DNA of 64,000 bases, taken from the NCBI GenBank assembly GCA_944363575.1, contig CALVUJ010000024.1, positions 80,107-144,106 on the forward strand, written 5' to 3'. The translations under genes were made by a program, and so were the position numbers. The notes beneath the pieces were generated by a model that was not told the origin of the DNA, made no database searches, and worked only from the letters and a program-made list of their open reading frames with translations. Below are positions 15,821-24,444 of this stretch, piece after piece (position 1 is the stretch's first letter; each line of letters starts with the position of its first letter). The stretch is from an uncultured Bacilli bacterium. Its GTDB lineage: Bacteria > Bacillota_I > Bacilli_A > RFN20 > DUOF01.

Positions 15821-16429
15821 ATGGATGTTTTGTTTAAAAATATAAATGGGAACATAAATATTATTGTTAATGAAAATCTGTCATTTGATAGTTTTTTATA
15901 TAGTTTAAAAAATCGTTTAGAAAAATTATATATTAAAGATGATTTACTACAATCATGTGTGATTTTAGATATTCACAATTTATCTTTAAATGCTAAAAAT
16001 ATTCTTCAAATTTTTGATGTTTTTTCTCTTTATGAAAATATATTTTTAAAAAAAATTATATATAAACATAATACAAACAAAAATATTATATTACATGAGG
16101 GAAATATTCGTTCTGGTGAAATAAAATTATTTTCTAACAATACTTTATTAATAGGTAATATAAATATAGGAGCAAAAGTAATTGTAAATGGCAATTTATA
16201 TGTAATTGGAAAGACTAGTGGCTTCATAGAGTTCAAAAATGTGCATAACAAACTAATTAGTTCAAATATAGAAAATGCTCATATAAAAATATGTAATTAT
16301 GAAAAGCAAATAGAGCAATTGCAAGAAAATAGTCTTGTAAGAATAGAAGATGAAAAAATGATTATAGAAAAATTTATGGATAGGAGAGAGAAAATATATG
16401 GCAAGAGTAATTGTTGTTACATCGGGTAA
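15821..16429 (+). CDS. minC: Septum site-determining protein MinC
   Basis: 202 residues. The C-terminal half has the MinC beta-helix pattern (IRSGEIKLFSNNTLLIGNI, then NIGAKVIVNGNLYVIGKTSG, about 95-140), equivalent to the R-S-G-Q / G-D-V-N-P-G-A consensus that binds MinD. The N-terminal ~90 residues correspond to the FtsZ-inhibiting domain but are divergent. Inhibits Z-ring assembly away from mid-cell with MinD. SD GAGGTG. The 3' end overlaps minD by 32 bases. Confidence 0.88.
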   Translation: MDVLFKNINGNINIIVNENLSFDSFLYSLKNRLEKLYIKDDLLQSCVILDIHNLSLNAKNILQIFDVFSLYENIFLKKIIYKHNTNKNIILHEGNIRSGEIKLFSNNTLLIGNINIGAKVIVNGNLYVIGKTSGFIEFKNVHNKLISSNIENAHIKICNYEKQIEQLQENSLVRIEDEKMIIEKFMDRREKIYGKSNCCYIG

Positions 16430-17171
16430 AGGTGGAGTTGGAAAAACAAGTGTTACTTCTAATTTGGGAATAGCATTATCAAAAAGTAGTAAAGTTTGTT
16501 TAATTGATGCTGATTTAGGATTAAAAAATTTAGATGTTGTTTTGGGATTAGAAAATAGAGTTATTTTTGATATGCAAGATGTGATAACAGGAGTGTGTAG
16601 CTTATCACAAGCTTTAGTTAAAGATAAAAGAAATAATAATTTATTTGTTTTACCTGCTTGTAAATCAATTGATGTTCAAAAAATTAATTTTAGTTATTTA
16701 GAAAAAATGATTGAAAATTTAAAAGAGAGTTTTGATTATATCTTAATTGATTCTCCAGCAGGTATTGAAAGAGGTTTTTATAATGCGATTAGAAATGCAG
16801 ATGAGGCGATTGTTGTTATTACCCTAGATATTTCATCAATTAGAGATGCAGATAAAGTTATAGGAATTTTAAATAGTAATAATATTCAAGATGTGAAGTT
16901 AGTTATTAATAGAGTAGATATGAAACATATTGAAAATGGTGTTTCTCTTACAATGAGTGATGCCGTTGATGTTTTAGGGGTTAATGTCTTAGGTGTAGTT
17001 TATTATGATGAAGAAATTAGTTTAGGTAATAATAAAGGAGTACCTGTTTGCTATAATGGTAAAAGTATTTCATCTAAATGTTTTAATAATATAAGTAGAA
17101 GAATGAATGGAGAATATGTTGAACTTTTAAAATATCGTAAAAAAAGTTTTTTAGAAAAATTATTTCAATAG
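16398..17171 (+). CDS. minD: Septum site-determining ATPase MinD
   Basis: 257 residues. Deviant Walker A KGGVGKTS (about 10-17), conserved DADLGLKNLD, IDSPAGIERGF and the C-terminal amphipathic membrane-targeting helix KKSFLEKLF. Membrane-cycling ATPase that recruits MinC. SD AGGAGAG; overlaps minC by 32 bases. Followed by spoIVFA after 48 bases, as in the Bacillus minCD-spoIVFAB arrangement. Confidence 0.95.
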   Translation: MARVIVVTSGKGGVGKTSVTSNLGIALSKSSKVCLIDADLGLKNLDVVLGLENRVIFDMQDVITGVCSLSQALVKDKRNNNLFVLPACKSIDVQKINFSYLEKMIENLKESFDYILIDSPAGIERGFYNAIRNADEAIVVITLDISSIRDADKVIGILNSNNIQDVKLVINRVDMKHIENGVSLTMSDAVDVLGVNVLGVVYYDEEISLGNNKGVPVCYNGKSISSKCFNNISRRMNGEYVELLKYRKKSFLEKLFQ

Positions 17172-17219
17172 TGTCATTAAAATTAAATATTTTTAATATC
17201 TTTTATTGAGGTGGAAAAG

Positions 17220-17834
17220 ATGAGTGAATTAGAGAATATTAAAAATAGAATTCAAAATAGAAGAAGTAATAGTAAGGATGTAAATGTAGATGTAGTAGAA
17301 ATAGAGAAGAAGTACACTAAAGCTAGTAAATTATACAAAGTTTCAATGTTAGTGTTAGTGCTAATGGCTTTATTTTTAGCAATAGGGGTGTATGCGAAAA
17401 AAGATGAAAATGGGAAATTTTTAAAAAATACTTTTGGAATAAATGTTAATTTTGCATCTTTTAATAAAACAATGAATAAACTTATAAATTTTAGAGTGGT
17501 AGAAAATGTTACTAGTACTGATGCACCAGTTTCTAATGTGCCAAATTATGTACATATGGGTAATGATATGTACGTAAATGGTAGTAGTGAAGTAAAAAGC
17601 ATTGATGATGGTGTCGTTACATACATTTACGGTGATGAAACAGGTTATCTAGTAATAGTAGAAAATGATTCTGGATTTCGTAGTGTTTACTCAAAAATGA
17701 GTGATGTAAGTGTAGCAGTAAATGATCGTATATACTTTGATAGTGTAATTGGAGTAGTAGAGGAACAAGTGCAAATTATCTTTAGTAAGGACAATGAAAA
17801 AATAACATATGAGCAAGTTCTTGAACTTCTTTAG
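17220..17834 (+). CDS. spoIVFA: SpoIVFA-like protein with degenerate LytM domain
   Basis: About 204 residues: N-terminal cytoplasmic charged region, one membrane helix (VSMLVLVLMALFLAIGVYA, about 41-60), then an extracytoplasmic domain ending in an M23/LytM-like fold (VKSIDDGVVTYIYGDETGYL... VYSKMSDVSVAVNDRI) that lacks the zinc ligands, as in SpoIVFA. SpoIVFA scaffolds and inhibits the SpoIVFB protease in the outer forespore membrane until the forespore signal arrives. ATG 17220 is chosen because GAGGTGG ends six bases before; GTG 17211 is part of that SD. Overlaps spoIVFB by 26 bases. Identification by architecture and by position minCD-here-M50 protease. Confidence 0.82.
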   Translation: MSELENIKNRIQNRRSNSKDVNVDVVEIEKKYTKASKLYKVSMLVLVLMALFLAIGVYAKKDENGKFLKNTFGINVNFASFNKTMNKLINFRVVENVTSTDAPVSNVPNYVHMGNDMYVNGSSEVKSIDDGVVTYIYGDETGYLVIVENDSGFRSVYSKMSDVSVAVNDRIYFDSVIGVVEEQVQIIFSKDNEKITYEQVLELL

Positions 17835-18603
17835 TAAAATTGAAGTTAGTCCAATATCAGTAATCTTTATTATTTTAACGTTAATAACTAATAGCTATAA
17901 ATTATTCTTTATCTATTTTTTAATTACATTTATTCATGAATTAGGGCACGTAATAGTAGCTCTTTTTTTAAAACTAAAAATAAATAAAATAAAACTATTG
18001 GCTATAGGATTTAATGCTGAAATAGATAACTTAGATTACACAAGTAGCATCAAAGAATTGCTAGTAACTATCGCTGGTCCATTAACTTACTTCATCACTT
18101 TACCTTTTTTAAAATATCTTTATCAAATTTCTTTTATCTCATACAATGCTTACTTACAATCATTATTAATAAACAAATATATCCTCATATTTAATTTATT
18201 ACCAATTGTTCCTTTAGATGGGGGAAGAATTTTAAAAATCATTTTAGATTCCTTTTTTACAAAAAAAAGAGCAATGATTATATGTTCATTTTTATCTAAT
18301 ATTTTTATTATTTTATTAATATATAAAACTCTTATAACTCCCCAATGGTTAATGTATGTCTTTTTAATTTTAAATAACATTATTTATTTATTATCAATTA
18401 GTAAAAAATGGAAATTATTTTTAATTAATAGACTAATTACACAAAATAAACAAAAAGAAAAAATTCATAACCATTGTGATCTATATCGCAACCGTTATAA
18501 TTATTTAATTATGAATAAAAAAATCTTTAATGAAGAAACAGCAATTAGAGAAATATTGGCAAATAATGTTGCAAATGCAACTAAAAACAAATTAAATAGA
18601 TAA
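17809..18603 (+). CDS. spoIVFB: SpoIVFB-like site-2 (M50) intramembrane protease
   Basis: 264 residues, multi-spanning. Zinc motif HELGH (His43, Glu44, His47) and the third ligand in PLDGGRIL (Asp about 137) are intact. SpoIVFB cleaves pro-sigma-K in the mother cell. A C-terminal CBS domain, present in Bacillus SpoIVFB, is not evident; the tail is short and basic. Start ATG 17809 lies inside spoIVFA; a downstream TTG (17821) is possible. Position directly after spoIVFA and before rplU (with pfl genes between) supports the assignment over other M50 proteases. Confidence 0.85.
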   Translation: MSKFLNFFSKIEVSPISVIFIILTLITNSYKLFFIYFLITFIHELGHVIVALFLKLKINKIKLLAIGFNAEIDNLDYTSSIKELLVTIAGPLTYFITLPFLKYLYQISFISYNAYLQSLLINKYILIFNLLPIVPLDGGRILKIILDSFFTKKRAMIICSFLSNIFIILLIYKTLITPQWLMYVFLILNNIIYLLSISKKWKLFLINRLITQNKQKEKIHNHCDLYRNRYNYLIMNKKIFNEETAIREILANNVANATKNKLNR

Positions 18604-18618
18604 TTTTTGCTTTTTAAA

Positions 18619-18646
18619 TTGAATATAATTATGGTTATGTTATAAT
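18619..18646 (+). promoter_or_regulatory. Promoter for pflB
   Basis: TTGAAT (18619-18624), 16-base spacer, perfect TATAAT (18641-18646), 29 bases before the pflB start and its AAGGGGAG SD. Confidence 0.7.
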
Positions 18647-18675
18647 CGTTGTACAAGCAGTAAGGGGAGAGAATT

Positions 18676-20901
18676 ATGAGTAATGCATGGAGAAATTTTA
18701 AAGGAAACCAATGGAAAGAAGAAATAAATGTTTCTAATTTTATTGATGAAAATTATACTGAGTATGTAGGTGATGATTCTTTTTTAGAAGGAGTTAGTAG
18801 TAAAAGTAAAAGTGTTTGGGATAAGTGTTTAAAATTATTTATTAAAGAAAATAAACACGGTATTGTAGGAGTAGATTTAAAAAATATTTCTGGTATTAAT
18901 AGTTTTAAGCCAGGATATATAAATAAAGATGATGATGTTATCGTTGGTTTACAAACCGATCAACCATTAAAAAGAATTGTTAATCCTTATGGTGGTTTTA
19001 GAATGGTTAAAACTTCTTTAGATGCATATCATTTAAAAATAAATAGCGAACTTAATAAAATCTTTACTGAATATCGTAAGACACATAATGATGGTGTTTA
19101 TGACGCATACACACCTGAAATTAGAGCTGCTAGAAGTGCAGGGTTACTTACTGGCTTACCAGATAGTTATGGTAGAGGGCGTATAATTGGTGACTATCGA
19201 AGAATTGCTTTATATGGCATTGATACTTTAATTGAAGAAAAAAGAAAAGATTTATTAGAGATAAAAGAAATTAATGAAAATAATATTCGTTTAAGAGAAG
19301 AAGTTAATGAACAAATTAGAGCATTAGGTTTAATAAAAGAAATGGCTAAAGGTTATGGTTTTGATATTTCTAAACCTGCATGTACTGCTAAAGAGGCTAC
19401 TCAATGGCTATATTTTGGTTATTTAGCAGCGATTAAAGAAAATAATGGTGCAGCAATGAGTCTTGGTAGAACATCTACTTTCCTTGATATTTATATAGAA
19501 AGAGATTTAAATGAAGGCACAATAACGGAAAAAGAAGCACAAGAAATAATTGATCAATTTATTATAAAATTAAGACTAGTAAGGCATTTAAGAACACCTA
19601 GCTATGATGAAATTTTTGCAGGAGATCCTACTTGGGTTACTGAATCCATTGGGGGAATGTTAGATGAAAAAAGAAGTTTAGTTACAAAAAATTCTTTTAG
19701 ATATTTGCATACTTTATACAATTTAGGGTCCAGTCCTGAGCCAAATTTAACTGTTCTATGGTCCAATAACTTACCAGAAAACTTTAAAAGATTTTGTGCT
19801 AAAGTTTCTATTGATACAGATGCTATTCAATATGAAAATGATGATTTAATGCGTCATATATATGGGCATGATTACGCAATTGCTTGTTGTGTTTCTGCGA
19901 TGCAAGTTGGTAAGCAAATGCAATTTTTTGGAGCTAGGTGTAATTTAGCAAAAGTTTTATTATATTCTATTAATGGAGGTATTGATGAAAAGAGTCACAA
20001 ATTAGTAGTAGAAGGATTAAGTGGTCTTAGTGATGAAGTTTTAGATTATGATAAAGTTAAAAAAGAATTTTATAAAGCTATGGAAAAGATTGTTGCTACT
20101 TATGTAGATGCGATGAATATTATTCATTATATGCATGATAAATATGCTTATGAAAGAGGACAAATGGCTTTACATGACACTAATATTGAACATTTAATGG
20201 CTTTTGGTGTAGCGGGGTTATCAGTTGTGTGTGATTCTTTATCTGCGATTAAGTATGCTAAAGTTTATCCAATTAGAGATGAAAAAGGGATTAGTGTTGA
20301 TTTTAAAGTAGAAGGTGAATATCCTTGTTATGGTAATGATGATGATCGCGTTGATGAAATTGCTAAAGAAGTTGTTACTAAATTTAGTGAAGAATTAAAG
20401 AAGCATCCATTATATAAAAATGCTAAACATACTTTAAGTGTTTTAACAATAACTTCTAATGTAATGTATGGCAAGAAAACAGGATCTACTCCAGATGGAA
20501 GAAAGGCCGGAGAGCCATTTGCTCCAGGTGCTAACCCAATGCATGGTAGAGATAAAACGGGTGCTTTAGCCTCTTTAAACTCAGTTGCCAAAATACCATA
20601 TTGTGATGTTTGTGAAGATGGTATTTCAAATACTTTTTCAATCGTACCTAATGCTTTAGGACATAGTTTAGAAGAAAGAATTAATAATTTAGTAGATATT
20701 CTTGATGGCTACTTTAAACAAAATGCACATCATTTAAATGTCAACGTTTTAAATAGAGAACTACTTATCGATGCTATGAATAATCCATATAAATATCCAA
20801 CATTAACAATTAGAGTATCTGGTTACGCCGTTAATTTTAATAAATTAAGTGACGCACATAAAAGAGATGTCATAGCAAGGACTTTTCATGAATCAATGTA
20901 A
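18676..20901 (+). CDS. pflB: Pyruvate formate-lyase
   Basis: 741 residues, normal length. Adjacent active-site cysteines in [10 protein letters not shown] (Cys404-Cys405) and the C-terminal glycyl-radical motif [11 protein letters not shown] (Gly716) are present. Converts pyruvate plus CoA to acetyl-CoA and formate under anaerobiosis; the radical is installed by the PflA encoded next, whose gene overlaps by 14 bases. Own promoter upstream. Implies a strictly or facultatively anaerobic fermentative life. Lies between spoIVFB and rplU, where Bacillus has nothing comparable, so an insertion into the conserved block is likely. Confidence 0.97.
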   Translation: MSNAWRNFKGNQWKEEINVSNFIDENYTEYVGDDSFLEGVSSKSKSVWDKCLKLFIKENKHGIVGVDLKNISGINSFKPGYINKDDDVIVGLQTDQPLKRIVNPYGGFRMVKTSLDAYHLKINSELNKIFTEYRKTHNDGVYDAYTPEIRAARSAGLLTGLPDSYGRGRIIGDYRRIALYGIDTLIEEKRKDLLEIKEINENNIRLREEVNEQIRALGLIKEMAKGYGFDISKPACTAKEATQWLYFGYLAAIKENNGAAMSLGRTSTFLDIYIERDLNEGTITEKEAQEIIDQFIIKLRLVRHLRTPSYDEIFAGDPTWVTESIGGMLDEKRSLVTKNSFRYLHTLYNLGSSPEPNLTVLWSNNLPENFKRFCAKVSIDTDAIQYENDDLMRHIYGHDYAIACCVSAMQVGKQMQFFGARCNLAKVLLYSINGGIDEKSHKLVVEGLSGLSDEVLDYDKVKKEFYKAMEKIVATYVDAMNIIHYMHDKYAYERGQMALHDTNIEHLMAFGVAGLSVVCDSLSAIKYAKVYPIRDEKGISVDFKVEGEYPCYGNDDDRVDEIAKEVVTKFSEELKKHPLYKNAKHTLSVLTITSNVMYGKKTGSTPDGRKAGEPFAPGANPMHGRDKTGALASLNSVAKIPYCDVCEDGISNTFSIVPNALGHSLEERINNLVDILDGYFKQNAHHLNVNVLNRELLIDAMNNPYKYPTLTIRVSGYAVNFNKLSDAHKRDVIARTFHESM

Positions 20902-21619
20902 TGTAACAGGAAAAATTAATAGTCTTGAAACAATGGGATTAGTAGATGGTCCAGGTATAAGAATTGTTATTTTTATGCAAGGGTGTAGATTGCGTTGTAT
21001 ATATTGTCATAACCCAGAAACATGGCAAGAGTCTTCTAATAACATTGTAACTGTTGAAGAACTAGTAAATAAGATTTTAAAATATAAAAGTTACATATCA
21101 AAAAATGGAGGAGTAACTTTTTCAGGTGGCGAACCTTTACTACAAAGTGCTTTTCTTTATGAGTGCATAAAAGAATTAAAAAAGCATGAATTACATGTAT
21201 GTATAGATACTTCAGGTGTTGGTTATAATTATGAGAAATTAGTTGACTTAGTAGATTTGTTTATTGTTGATGTAAAGTCCACTAATAGAGAAATGTATAA
21301 ATATATTACAGGATTAGAAATGGATGAATTTAATAAATTTATGCAATTAATTCAAAGTAAAAATAAAAAGATGTGGATTAGGCAAGTTATTGTTCCTAAT
21401 CTTAATGATAATGAAGAAAATATTATAGAATTAGCTAATTATGTTAATTCTTTAAATAACGTTGAAAAAGTAGAACTGTTACCGTATCATACTCTAGGTA
21501 AAGAAAAATATGAAAAATTAAATATTAAATATCGTTTAGATAATATCGATAATTTATCAAAAGTAAAAATCAATTATTTACAAAATTTATTAAATAAGCA
21601 TTTGTTAATATATAGATAA
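20888..21619 (+). CDS. pflA: Pyruvate formate-lyase activating enzyme (radical SAM)
   Basis: 243 residues. Radical-SAM cluster motif C-x3-C-x2-C at Cys33, Cys37, Cys40 ([12 protein letters not shown]), followed by [13 protein letters not shown], the SAM-binding GGE segment, and late [14 protein letters not shown] typical of PflA. Uses a [4Fe-4S] cluster and SAM to create the glycyl radical on PflB. Overlaps pflB by 14 bases, in the same operon. No extra ferredoxin-like cysteine insert, so it belongs to the short PflA class. Confidence 0.95.
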   Translation: MNQCNVTGKINSLETMGLVDGPGIRIVIFMQGCRLRCIYCHNPETWQESSNNIVTVEELVNKILKYKSYISKNGGVTFSGGEPLLQSAFLYECIKELKKHELHVCIDTSGVGYNYEKLVDLVDLFIVDVKSTNREMYKYITGLEMDEFNKFMQLIQSKNKKMWIRQVIVPNLNDNEENIIELANYVNSLNNVEKVELLPYHTLGKEKYEKLNIKYRLDNIDNLSKVKINYLQNLLNKHLLIYR

Positions 21620-21631
21620 AGGTCAAATTAT

Positions 21632-21660
21632 TTGACATATGTTTAAACATATGCTAGAAT
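21632..21660 (+). promoter_or_regulatory. rplU promoter with an 18-bp perfect palindrome in the spacer
   Basis: TTGACA (21632-21637), 17-base spacer, TAGAAT (21655-21660). Bases 21636-21653 (CATATGTTTAAACATATG) form a perfect palindrome that fills the spacer between the two hexamers, an ideal operator position. Confidence 0.75.
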
Positions 21661-21770
21661 AACGACGTTGTGCCTCGATTAGGGGCTACAACCGCACAAA
21701 AAAGGTTCTTTAAAGTATTAAATTACTACCTTCAAGGCGAGTCTTAGTGCCATAAAATATTATAGGAGGT
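21661..21770 (+). ncRNA. Structured 5' leader of rplU (L21-leader-like)
   Basis: About 110 bases between the promoter and the AGGAGG SD. It can form a stem TTGTGC/GCACAA (21668-21673/21694-21699) enclosing a smaller CCTCGATTAGGGG hairpin, a second helix AAGGT/ACCTT (21702-21706/21728-21732) and a third GGC..GCC helix before the SD. Firmicutes rplU mRNAs carry a known L21 autoregulatory leader; position and the conserved-looking non-coding sequence fit that family. No test of the covariance model was possible. Confidence 0.65.
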
Positions 21771-21776
21771 GCATGT

Positions 21777-22085
21777 ATGTACGCAGTTATTCAAACAGGT
21801 GGTAAGCAAATTAAAGTTGCTAAAGGTGATTCAGTTTTAGTTGAAAAACTAGAAGGCAAAGAAGGAGAAACAGTTACTTTTGACAAAGTTCTATTAGTAG
21901 GTGGAAGTAAGATGAAAGTTGGAGCTCCATATGTTAAAGGAGCAAGTGTTACTGCTACTATTGAGAAACAAGGAAAAGCAAAGAAAATAATCGTTTTCAA
22001 GTATAAGCCTAAAACTACTTATCATAAGAAACAAGGACACCGTCAACCTTATACAAAAGTTAAAATCGAAGAAATCGTTGCTTAA
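21777..22085 (+). CDS. rplU: 50S ribosomal protein L21
   Basis: 102 residues, full length, starting [13 protein letters not shown], the L21 signature, with [19 protein letters not shown] near the C-terminus that binds 23S rRNA. Structural protein of the large subunit. First gene of the rplU-prp-rpmA unit; SD AGGAGGTG. Confidence 0.98.
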   Translation: MYAVIQTGGKQIKVAKGDSVLVEKLEGKEGETVTFDKVLLVGGSKMKVGAPYVKGASVTATIEKQGKAKKIIVFKYKPKTTYHKKQGHRQPYTKVKIEEIVA

Positions 22086-22086
22086 A

Positions 22087-22398
22087 ATGATAAAAATAAA
22101 AATAAACTTAACAGAAAACAGATATTCTTCATTAGAAGTTAGTGGGCACTCTAACTATGATGAAAAAGGAAAAGATATTGTTTGTGCAGGAGTAAGTAGT
22201 GTAGTCGTTGGAGGATTGAATGCACTAACTTATGAGAACAAGAAAAAAGTTTCTATAAAAATGAATGATGGTTATGTTAAGGTTGATATTCTTGATTTAA
22301 ATGATGATAAGTTACAATTAATAATGAATGTTATTATCATTCAACTTAAATCAATTGAAGAAAGTTATAAAAAATACATAAAAATTGAAGAAAAGTAA
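22087..22398 (+). CDS. prp: Ribosomal-processing cysteine protease Prp
   Basis: 103 residues. Catalytic His21 in SGHS and Cys33 in DIVCAGVS match the Prp family (YsxB in Bacillus). Prp removes the N-terminal extension of ribosomal protein L27 in Firmicutes, and the L27 encoded next does carry that extension. ATG 22087 starts one base after the rplU stop; the upstream TTG is not needed. Overlap with the rpmA region is limited to its SD. Confidence 0.93.
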   Translation: MIKIKINLTENRYSSLEVSGHSNYDEKGKDIVCAGVSSVVVGGLNALTYENKKKVSIKMNDGYVKVDILDLNDDKLQLIMNVIIIQLKSIEESYKKYIKIEEK

Positions 22399-22411
22399 GG
22401 AGGTTAGTGCT

Positions 22412-22696
22412 ATGAATTACAAGTTAAATTTACAATTATTTGCTTCTAAAAAAGGTGCTGGTTCTACTAAAAACGGCCGTGATTGTGAATCAAAAAGATT
22501 AGGAGCTAAAAAATCTGATGGAGAAAAGATTAATGCTGGATCTATCATATATCGTCAAAGAGGAACTAAGATACATCCTGGTAATAATGTAGGTATTGGT
22601 GGAGATGATACATTATTTGCTCTAATTAACGGTTATGTAAAATTTGAACGTTTAGGAAAAAATCGTACTAAAGTTTCAGTTTATCCAACTAGATAA
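22412..22696 (+). CDS. rpmA: 50S ribosomal protein L27 with cleavable N-terminus
   Basis: About 94 residues. N-terminus [20 protein letters not shown]: the first ten residues end in Phe before ASKKG, which is the Prp cleavage site in Firmicutes L27. The rest is canonical L27 ([29 protein letters not shown]). ATG 22412 follows AAGGAGG. L27's processed N-terminus reaches the peptidyl-transferase centre. Confidence 0.98.
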   Translation: MNYKLNLQLFASKKGAGSTKNGRDCESKRLGAKKSDGEKINAGSIIYRQRGTKIHPGNNVGIGGDDTLFALINGYVKFERLGKNRTKVSVYPTR

Positions 22697-22700
22697 TTAT

Positions 22701-22722
22701 AAGTCCCTGAAGGGACTTTTTT
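22701..22722 (+). terminator. Terminator after rpmA
   Basis: AAGTCCC-tga-GGGACTT stem (tight loop) followed by TTTTTT; only 16 bases before the obg ATG, so partial read-through into obg is likely. Confidence 0.85.
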
Positions 22723-22737
22723 AAAAGAGGTGAAAAC

Positions 22738-24015
22738 ATGTTTATTGATAAAGTAGAGTTATATATTAAAGCTGGTAAAGGTGGTAACGGAGCCATTGCT
22801 TTTCATCGTGAAAAATTTATTGATAGAGGTGGTCCAAGTGGTGGCGATGGTGGTAAAGGCGGAAGCATTTACTTCGTTTCTAATAGTGGATTAACGACTT
22901 TGATAGATTTTAAATATATGCATAAAATTATTGGTAATGATGGAGAAAATGGACAAAGCGAAAAATGTTATGGCCGAAGTGGAGAAGATATTTATGTTGA
23001 TGTTCCTGTGGGTACGATTGTTACTGATAAAGCTACTGGTAGAGTGCTAGCGGACTTTAACGAACCTAATCAAACAATTGAAATAGCCAAAGGTGGTAAA
23101 GGCGGTAAAGGAAATGCTAAATTTGCTAATAGTCGTAACCAAACTCCAAAAATTGCTGAAAATGGCGATGAGGGCGAAGAATTTAATATTATTATTGAAT
23201 TGAAATTATTAGCAGATGTTGGTTTAGTAGGTTTCCCATCAGTAGGAAAATCAACTTTATTAAGTGTCTTAACTAATGCTAAACCAGAAATAGCTGATTA
23301 TCATTTCACAACTCTAAAACCTAATTTAGGTGTTGTTTCTATAATTGATGGTTATGATTTTGTTATTGCTGATTTACCAGGTTTAATTAAAGGAGCACAC
23401 TTAGGAAAAGGGTTAGGATTAGATTTTTTAAAGCATTTAGAAAGATGCCGTGTCATTTTACATGTTATTGACATGTCCGCAGCTGATCATCGTGATCCAT
23501 ACGAAGATTATTTAGCAATTATGGAAGAACTAAAACAATATGGTATGAGACTACTTGAAAGACCTATGTTAATTGTAGCTAATAAAATGGATGTTGATGG
23601 TAGTGAACTATATTTAGAAGATTTTAAAAGTAAACTAAAAGAAAATATAGAAATCTTTCCTATTAGTTCATTTACAAGAGAAGGGTTAATTCCGCTTGTA
23701 AAAAGAACTTATGAATTAGTCAAAACAACTCCTGAATTTCCTTTATATGAAAAGGAAGAAATCGAAGAAGTTACTACCTTTACATTTAAAGAAGAAACAA
23801 AGTTTAACATAAGAAAAGAAAAAGGAGTCTTTATTGTTGAAGGATATGAAGTAGAAAAAATATACAAAAAAATTAATATAACTACTGATGAGGGTATCAT
23901 GAAACTTGCTACCATTTTAAATAAAATAGGTGTAGAAGATGCCTTAAGAAAAAATGGTATCAAAGATGGTGATACTGTTCGTATATGTGATTTTGAATTT
24001 GAATATTATGAATAA
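22738..24015 (+). CDS. obgE: Obg/CgtA GTPase
   Basis: 425 residues. N-terminal glycine-rich Obg fold (GKGGNGAIAFHREKFIDRGG, 10-155), GTPase domain from about 158 with GFPSVGKSTLL (about 165), DLPGLIKGA and NKMD motifs, and a C-terminal OCT domain (about 345-425). Couples 50S assembly to stress and, in Bacillus, to sporulation initiation. rplU-prp-rpmA-obg order is conserved; spo0B, which sits between rpmA and obg in Bacillus, is absent. SD AGAGGTG. Confidence 0.97.
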   Translation: MFIDKVELYIKAGKGGNGAIAFHREKFIDRGGPSGGDGGKGGSIYFVSNSGLTTLIDFKYMHKIIGNDGENGQSEKCYGRSGEDIYVDVPVGTIVTDKATGRVLADFNEPNQTIEIAKGGKGGKGNAKFANSRNQTPKIAENGDEGEEFNIIIELKLLADVGLVGFPSVGKSTLLSVLTNAKPEIADYHFTTLKPNLGVVSIIDGYDFVIADLPGLIKGAHLGKGLGLDFLKHLERCRVILHVIDMSAADHRDPYEDYLAIMEELKQYGMRLLERPMLIVANKMDVDGSELYLEDFKSKLKENIEIFPISSFTREGLIPLVKRTYELVKTTPEFPLYEKEEIEEVTTFTFKEETKFNIRKEKGVFIVEGYEVEKIYKKINITTDEGIMKLATILNKIGVEDALRKNGIKDGDTVRICDFEFEYYE

Positions 24016-24056
24016 ATAGAAACTAATTTCATATACTTTATTAGGAGGTAAAGCAC

Positions 24057-24341
24057 ATGAAATTTCATATAGTTCAAATAGGAGAAGATCTTGATAAAAT
24101 TTGTAAATTATATGGTATAGATAAAAGCACAATAGAGAAATTAAATCCTACGATTAATTCAAGAAGTTTAATAGTAGGTGAGAAGATTAGAGTTGTGATT
24201 AAAGAGGATAAGAAAATAGTAGATGATATTTCATCGATTTATACAAGCGATAGTAGTGAAGAAATACAAGATGAAAAATACATTTGCCCACATTGTAAAA
24301 ATATAATTTTAATTCCTAAAAATAAATATAATCATTATTAA
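24057..24341 (+). CDS. Small LysM-domain protein
   Basis: 94 residues. The first ~47 residues are a LysM (FHIVQIGEDLDKICKLYGID, KSTIEKLNPTIN, VGEKIRVVI), followed by an acidic linker and a C-terminal CPHC motif (about 79-82) that lacks a second pair to make a full zinc ribbon. No signal peptide, so it may act inside the mother cell as spore-associated LysM proteins (SafA, SpoVID) do; this is inference. AGGAGG SD, ends at a strong terminator. Confidence 0.75.
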   Translation: MKFHIVQIGEDLDKICKLYGIDKSTIEKLNPTINSRSLIVGEKIRVVIKEDKKIVDDISSIYTSDSSEEIQDEKYICPHCKNIILIPKNKYNHY

Positions 24342-24381
24342 ACAAATAGGTTTAGGCTTATTTGTTTTTTTTTTTTTTTTT
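24341..24381 (+). terminator. Terminator with a 17-T tract
   Basis: AACAAATA/TATTTGTT stem with a 10-base loop, followed by an unbroken run of about 17 T. The run length may be variable between cells or assemblies. Confidence 0.9.
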
Positions 24382-24390
24382 AAAAATATT

Positions 24391-24419
24391 TTGACATTGC
24401 TCTATAAAAAAAATATTAT
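24391..24419 (+). promoter_or_regulatory. Strong sigma-A promoter for the AAA+ gene
   Basis: Perfect TTGACA (24391-24396), 17-base spacer, TATTAT (24414-24419), 25 bases before the ATG. Confidence 0.85.
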
Positions 24420-24444
24420 GTAAATATGCTTAGGAGTGAATATA

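Noticed and set aside
24365..24381. 17-base T run as a phase-variation tract
   Set aside because: It lies in a terminator tail outside any coding or promoter core, so length changes would have little effect.
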